A DNA stretch of 64,000 bases from Sphingopyxis sp. L1A2A (GTDB taxonomy: Bacteria; Pseudomonadota; Alphaproteobacteria; Sphingomonadales; Sphingomonadaceae): the NCBI RefSeq assembly GCF_005502465.1, contig NZ_SCOT01000010.1, forward strand, positions 1-64,000, given 5' to 3'. The notes under the pieces are model-generated. The model was not told the DNA's origin. It searched no databases and was given only the letters and a program-made list of their open reading frames with translations. This document shows positions 61,956-64,000 of this stretch, piece by piece. The translations under genes and the position numbers were made by a program. Numbering within the stretch: the stretch's first letter is position 1; each line of letters begins with the position of its first letter.

Positions 61956-62222
61956 ATGAAGATGATATTTGCGACGGCCGCAGCGCTTGCGGCTATCACC
62001 ACGGCCCCGTCCTTCGCCCAGGAGGCGGCAGGCGGCCATTATGAATGGCAGTTCCGTCAGGTTCCTGGCCCGAACAAGTCGGGCATCGCGCCGCGCGAGC
62101 GCGTCTGGGTCAAAGACAAGACCGCACAGATGGCCAATTGCGACTGCGACATGATGAAGGCCGACGCGGCCGACTGCATGAAGGCCATGCACGGACTGCA
62201 TTCATCACCCGCCAAGGGCTGA
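61956..62222 (+). CDS. Small secreted Cys/Met protein, unknown
   Basis: The 88-aa product has a clear signal peptide (MKMIFATAAALAAITTAPSFAQ) and a mature part with NCDCDMMKADAADCMKAMHG, rich in Cys, Met and His. It may bind copper or silver in the periplasm. GAGGATATTCACC precedes the ATG. It lies directly upstream of the TolC-like efflux gene, separated by a strong hairpin. Confidence 0.68.
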   Translation: MKMIFATAAALAAITTAPSFAQEAAGGHYEWQFRQVPGPNKSGIAPRERVWVKDKTAQMANCDCDMMKADAADCMKAMHGLHSSPAKG

Positions 62223-62231
62223 CGGTCCCGT

Positions 62232-62253
62232 CCCCCGGCCTGCGGGCCGGGGG
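62232..62253 (+). other. Intercistronic hairpin before the efflux operon
   Basis: CCCCCGGCC (62232-62240) and GGCCGGGGG (62245-62253) form a perfect 9-bp stem with a TGCG loop. No T-run follows, so it may stabilise or attenuate the mRNA rather than terminate it. Confidence 0.6.
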
Positions 62254-62284
62254 GCATAAGCTCATCATCTCTCGAGGGGGACAT

Positions 62285-63514
62285 ATGCGCATATTCCTAG
62301 CAGCAGCGATGCTGATCCCGATATCGTCCGCGCTCCATGCCGAGCCGATGACGCTCGACGCCGCGGTCCGCCTGGCGGAGACGCAGGCGCCGGAACTGCG
62401 GGGACGCGAAGCGGGGATCGACGCGGCCGAGTCTTCGGCGATCGCGGCCGACCGGCTGCCCGATCCGAAACTCGACCTTGCGATCAAGGATTTCCCGGTC
62501 ACCGGTCCCGACGCGGGGCGATTCAATCGCGACGATTTCACGATGCAGGTCATCGGCATCAGTCAGGACTTTCCCAATCCCGCCAAGCGCCGGGCGCGCG
62601 CAACGCGCGCGCAAGCCGACATCGGGATTGCGCGGGCCGATGAAGCGGTCACCGCGCAGGACGTCCGGCTGGCGACCGCGCTCGCCTGGGTCGACCTCTT
62701 CTATGCGAAGAAGCGCCTGAAAGAACTCGACCTGCTCGATGCCGGTCTTGAAGATTTGCAAGCAACAGTCACCGCGCGCCTTGCGAGCGGCGCGGCGCGT
62801 CCGGCGCAGGCGCTCGAACCCGAACAGCTGCGCGCCGCGGTCAGCGACCGCCGCAGCACCCTCGCCGCCGAGATCGCCCGCGCCCGCGCGCAGCTTGGGC
62901 GCTACACCGGCGACCGGGCCGCTGATACCGCGGGTGACCCGCCGCCGCCCATGGTCGATGCATCGCTTCTGCGCGCGCGCATCGACAGCTTGCCGCGGCT
63001 CCGCGCGCTCGACGCCCGCGCCCTCGCGGCCGATGCCGAGACCGGCCTCGCCCGTGCCGACAAGCGGCCCGACTGGAGCGTCAATGCGGCCTATGGGCGG
63101 CGCGAGCCCAATTATGGCGATCTTGTCACGCTCGGCGTCACCATCGACCTCCCCTTCTTCTCGAAGAAGCGGCAGGACCCCAAGATCGCGGCCCGCGCCA
63201 GCGAAGCGACGCGCGCGCGTCTCGACCGCGAGGCGGCCAAGCGCGACATCGCGGCGGCACTCGACGCTGATCTGGCCGATCATCGCATGCATCACGAGCA
63301 GCTGGGCAATGCGCGGTCGCGGCTGGTGCCGCTCGCGAAGAAGCGCGCCGAACTCGACCTCGCGAGTTACGCCGCCGGAAAACTCGATCTCGGAGCCGCG
63401 CTGCTGTCGACGCTCGCGTTGGCGGAAGCCGAAGTCGATGCGCTGGCGCGCGAAGCCGAGGTGGCGCGCGACGCGATCCGGATCAATTATATCTATGGGG
63501 AGACGGGGCAATGA
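62285..63514 (+). CDS. TolC family outer-membrane protein (CusC/CzcC-like)
   Basis: Outer-membrane channel of an RND metal-efflux system, 409 aa with a signal peptide (to about 19, ALHAEP). It starts MTLDAAVRLAETQAPELRGREAG as TolC-type proteins do, with long coiled-coil stretches (RARATRAQADIGIARADEAV; VSDRRSTLAAEIARARAQLG). I start at ATG 62285 after GAGGGGGAC. It overlaps the adaptor gene by ATGA. Confidence 0.88.
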   Translation: MRIFLAAAMLIPISSALHAEPMTLDAAVRLAETQAPELRGREAGIDAAESSAIAADRLPDPKLDLAIKDFPVTGPDAGRFNRDDFTMQVIGISQDFPNPAKRRARATRAQADIGIARADEAVTAQDVRLATALAWVDLFYAKKRLKELDLLDAGLEDLQATVTARLASGAARPAQALEPEQLRAAVSDRRSTLAAEIARARAQLGRYTGDRAADTAGDPPPPMVDASLLRARIDSLPRLRALDARALAADAETGLARADKRPDWSVNAAYGRREPNYGDLVTLGVTIDLPFFSKKRQDPKIAARASEATRARLDREAAKRDIAAALDADLADHRMHHEQLGNARSRLVPLAKKRAELDLASYAAGKLDLGAALLSTLALAEAEVDALAREAEVARDAIRINYIYGETGQ

Positions 63515-64000
63515 CCGATGCAACTTCAGCGGCGCGGTGGCGCACCGGGATTTTGGCGGCTGTGCTGATTGCGGGCGGCGGCGGCTATTGGATCGGGCAG
63601 CGCGGCCAGGGCGAAGCGCCGACCGGAGCGACGAGCAACGCGCGCAAGATCCTCTATTACTACGACCCGATGTTTCCGAACCAGAAGTTCGACAAGCCCG
63701 GCAAGTCGCCTTTCATGGATATGCAGCTCGAGCCCAAATATGCCGATGAAGGCGGCGGCGCCACGGCCCCCGGCATATCGGTCGACCCCGCGGCGCGGCA
63801 AAGCCTCGGAATAAGGGTGGTCGCGGCTGAAATGGGCAGTCTCGCTGCAACCTTCGACGTAAATGGCACGGTGGATTTCAACCAGCGTGACGTCGCGATC
63901 GTCCAGGCGCGCTCGGGCGGTTTCGTCGAACGCGTCTACCGGCTCGCGCCGGGCGACGTGATCCGCGCCGGTGCGCCGATCGCGGACCTGCAATTGCCCG
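63511..64000 (+). CDS. RND efflux periplasmic adaptor (CusB-like), cut by the window end
   Basis: The N-terminal 163 residues are present. After a membrane anchor (RTGILAAVLIAGGGGYWIGQ) comes the heavy-metal-binding domain YYYDPMFPNQKFDKPGKSPFMD, typical of CusB-type copper/silver adaptors, then the membrane-fusion barrel start (FDVNGTVDFNQRDVAIVQARSGG). An RND pump (CusA-like) gene should follow beyond the window. The ATG overlaps the TolC-like gene's stop. Confidence 0.9.
   Translation, partial: MTDATSAARWRTGILAAVLIAGGGGYWIGQRGQGEAPTGATSNARKILYYYDPMFPNQKFDKPGKSPFMDMQLEPKYADEGGGATAPGISVDPAARQSLGIRVVAAEMGSLAATFDVNGTVDFNQRDVAIVQARSGGFVERVYRLAPGDVIRAGAPIADLQLP

Noticed and set aside
1-64000. 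CRISPR arrays, rRNA genes and insertion sequences
   Set aside because: No regularly spaced repeats, rRNA-like segments or transposase genes were recognised on either strand.

Overview
The window is GC-rich, gene-dense DNA from an alphaproteobacterium, most likely a sphingomonad of the Sphingopyxis/Sphingomonas type. This is inferred from four TonB-dependent receptor genes (one decayed), the protein styles, GAGCGAAGTCGAGACAC-type intergenic palindromes, and many ATGA/GTGA start-stop overlaps. No rRNA, no complete tRNA and no CRISPR array were seen.

Left part (1-8.6 kb) is chromosomal housekeeping: nth and dapB, a class III sirtuin, tadA, rpmB, a phytase-like secreted protein, a glycine-zipper protein, a Ppx/GppA phosphatase with rlmE, and an S41 protease lipoprotein. 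From 8.6 to 18.0 kb a cobalamin riboswitch heads a ten-gene operon: btuB, a small permease candidate, DUF1636, cobT, an alpha-ribazole phosphatase gene, cobS, a threonine-phosphate decarboxylase gene, cbiB, cobQ and cobU. It covers B12 uptake, salvage and nucleotide-loop assembly, with no corrin-ring synthesis. HU and a GT14 glycosyltransferase follow.

The middle (19.6-33.5 kb) carries signalling genes and decay. A GGDEF-EAL protein and a cupredoxin-like protein are divergent from DUF3034 and truncated-hemoglobin genes, forming a candidate redox or gas-responsive c-di-GMP locus. At 24.1-26.5 kb a junction has removed the 5' halves of a divergent monooxygenase/YeiH pair, and next to it is a frameshifted, internally deleted TonB receptor. 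Then come a MASE1-GGDEF cyclase, an OmpR/SARP-like TolB-TPR regulator, and an MFS/dimeric-barrel/SnoaL cluster ending in a 14-codon Tat-signal remnant. At 33.6-42.2 kb dctB-dctD is divergent from dctA, a large TonB receptor and an SGNH hydrolase, with tandem DctD-type sites between them.

At 42.6 kb a 45-bp 3' fragment of tRNA-Gly(GCC), next to a tyrosine integrase, marks the left end of a genomic island that runs past the right edge. Its cargo is a HutC-like regulator with a TonB receptor and two PepSY genes, then a copper-resistance block: DUF411, DUF305, copB, copA, a cnrYXH-like ECF sigma module, copC, copD, a methyltransferase, a P1B copper ATPase, a MerR regulator with a glutaredoxin-MauE protein, small secreted proteins, and the start of a CusCBA-type efflux operon. 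The main discovery is a promoter motif, YGAGGGS-N13-YGCGTATNA, found with identical spacing upstream of the cnrY-like gene, copA, copC and the copper ATPase. It implies one ECF sigma factor, gated by a CnrX-like sensor, controls the copper block.
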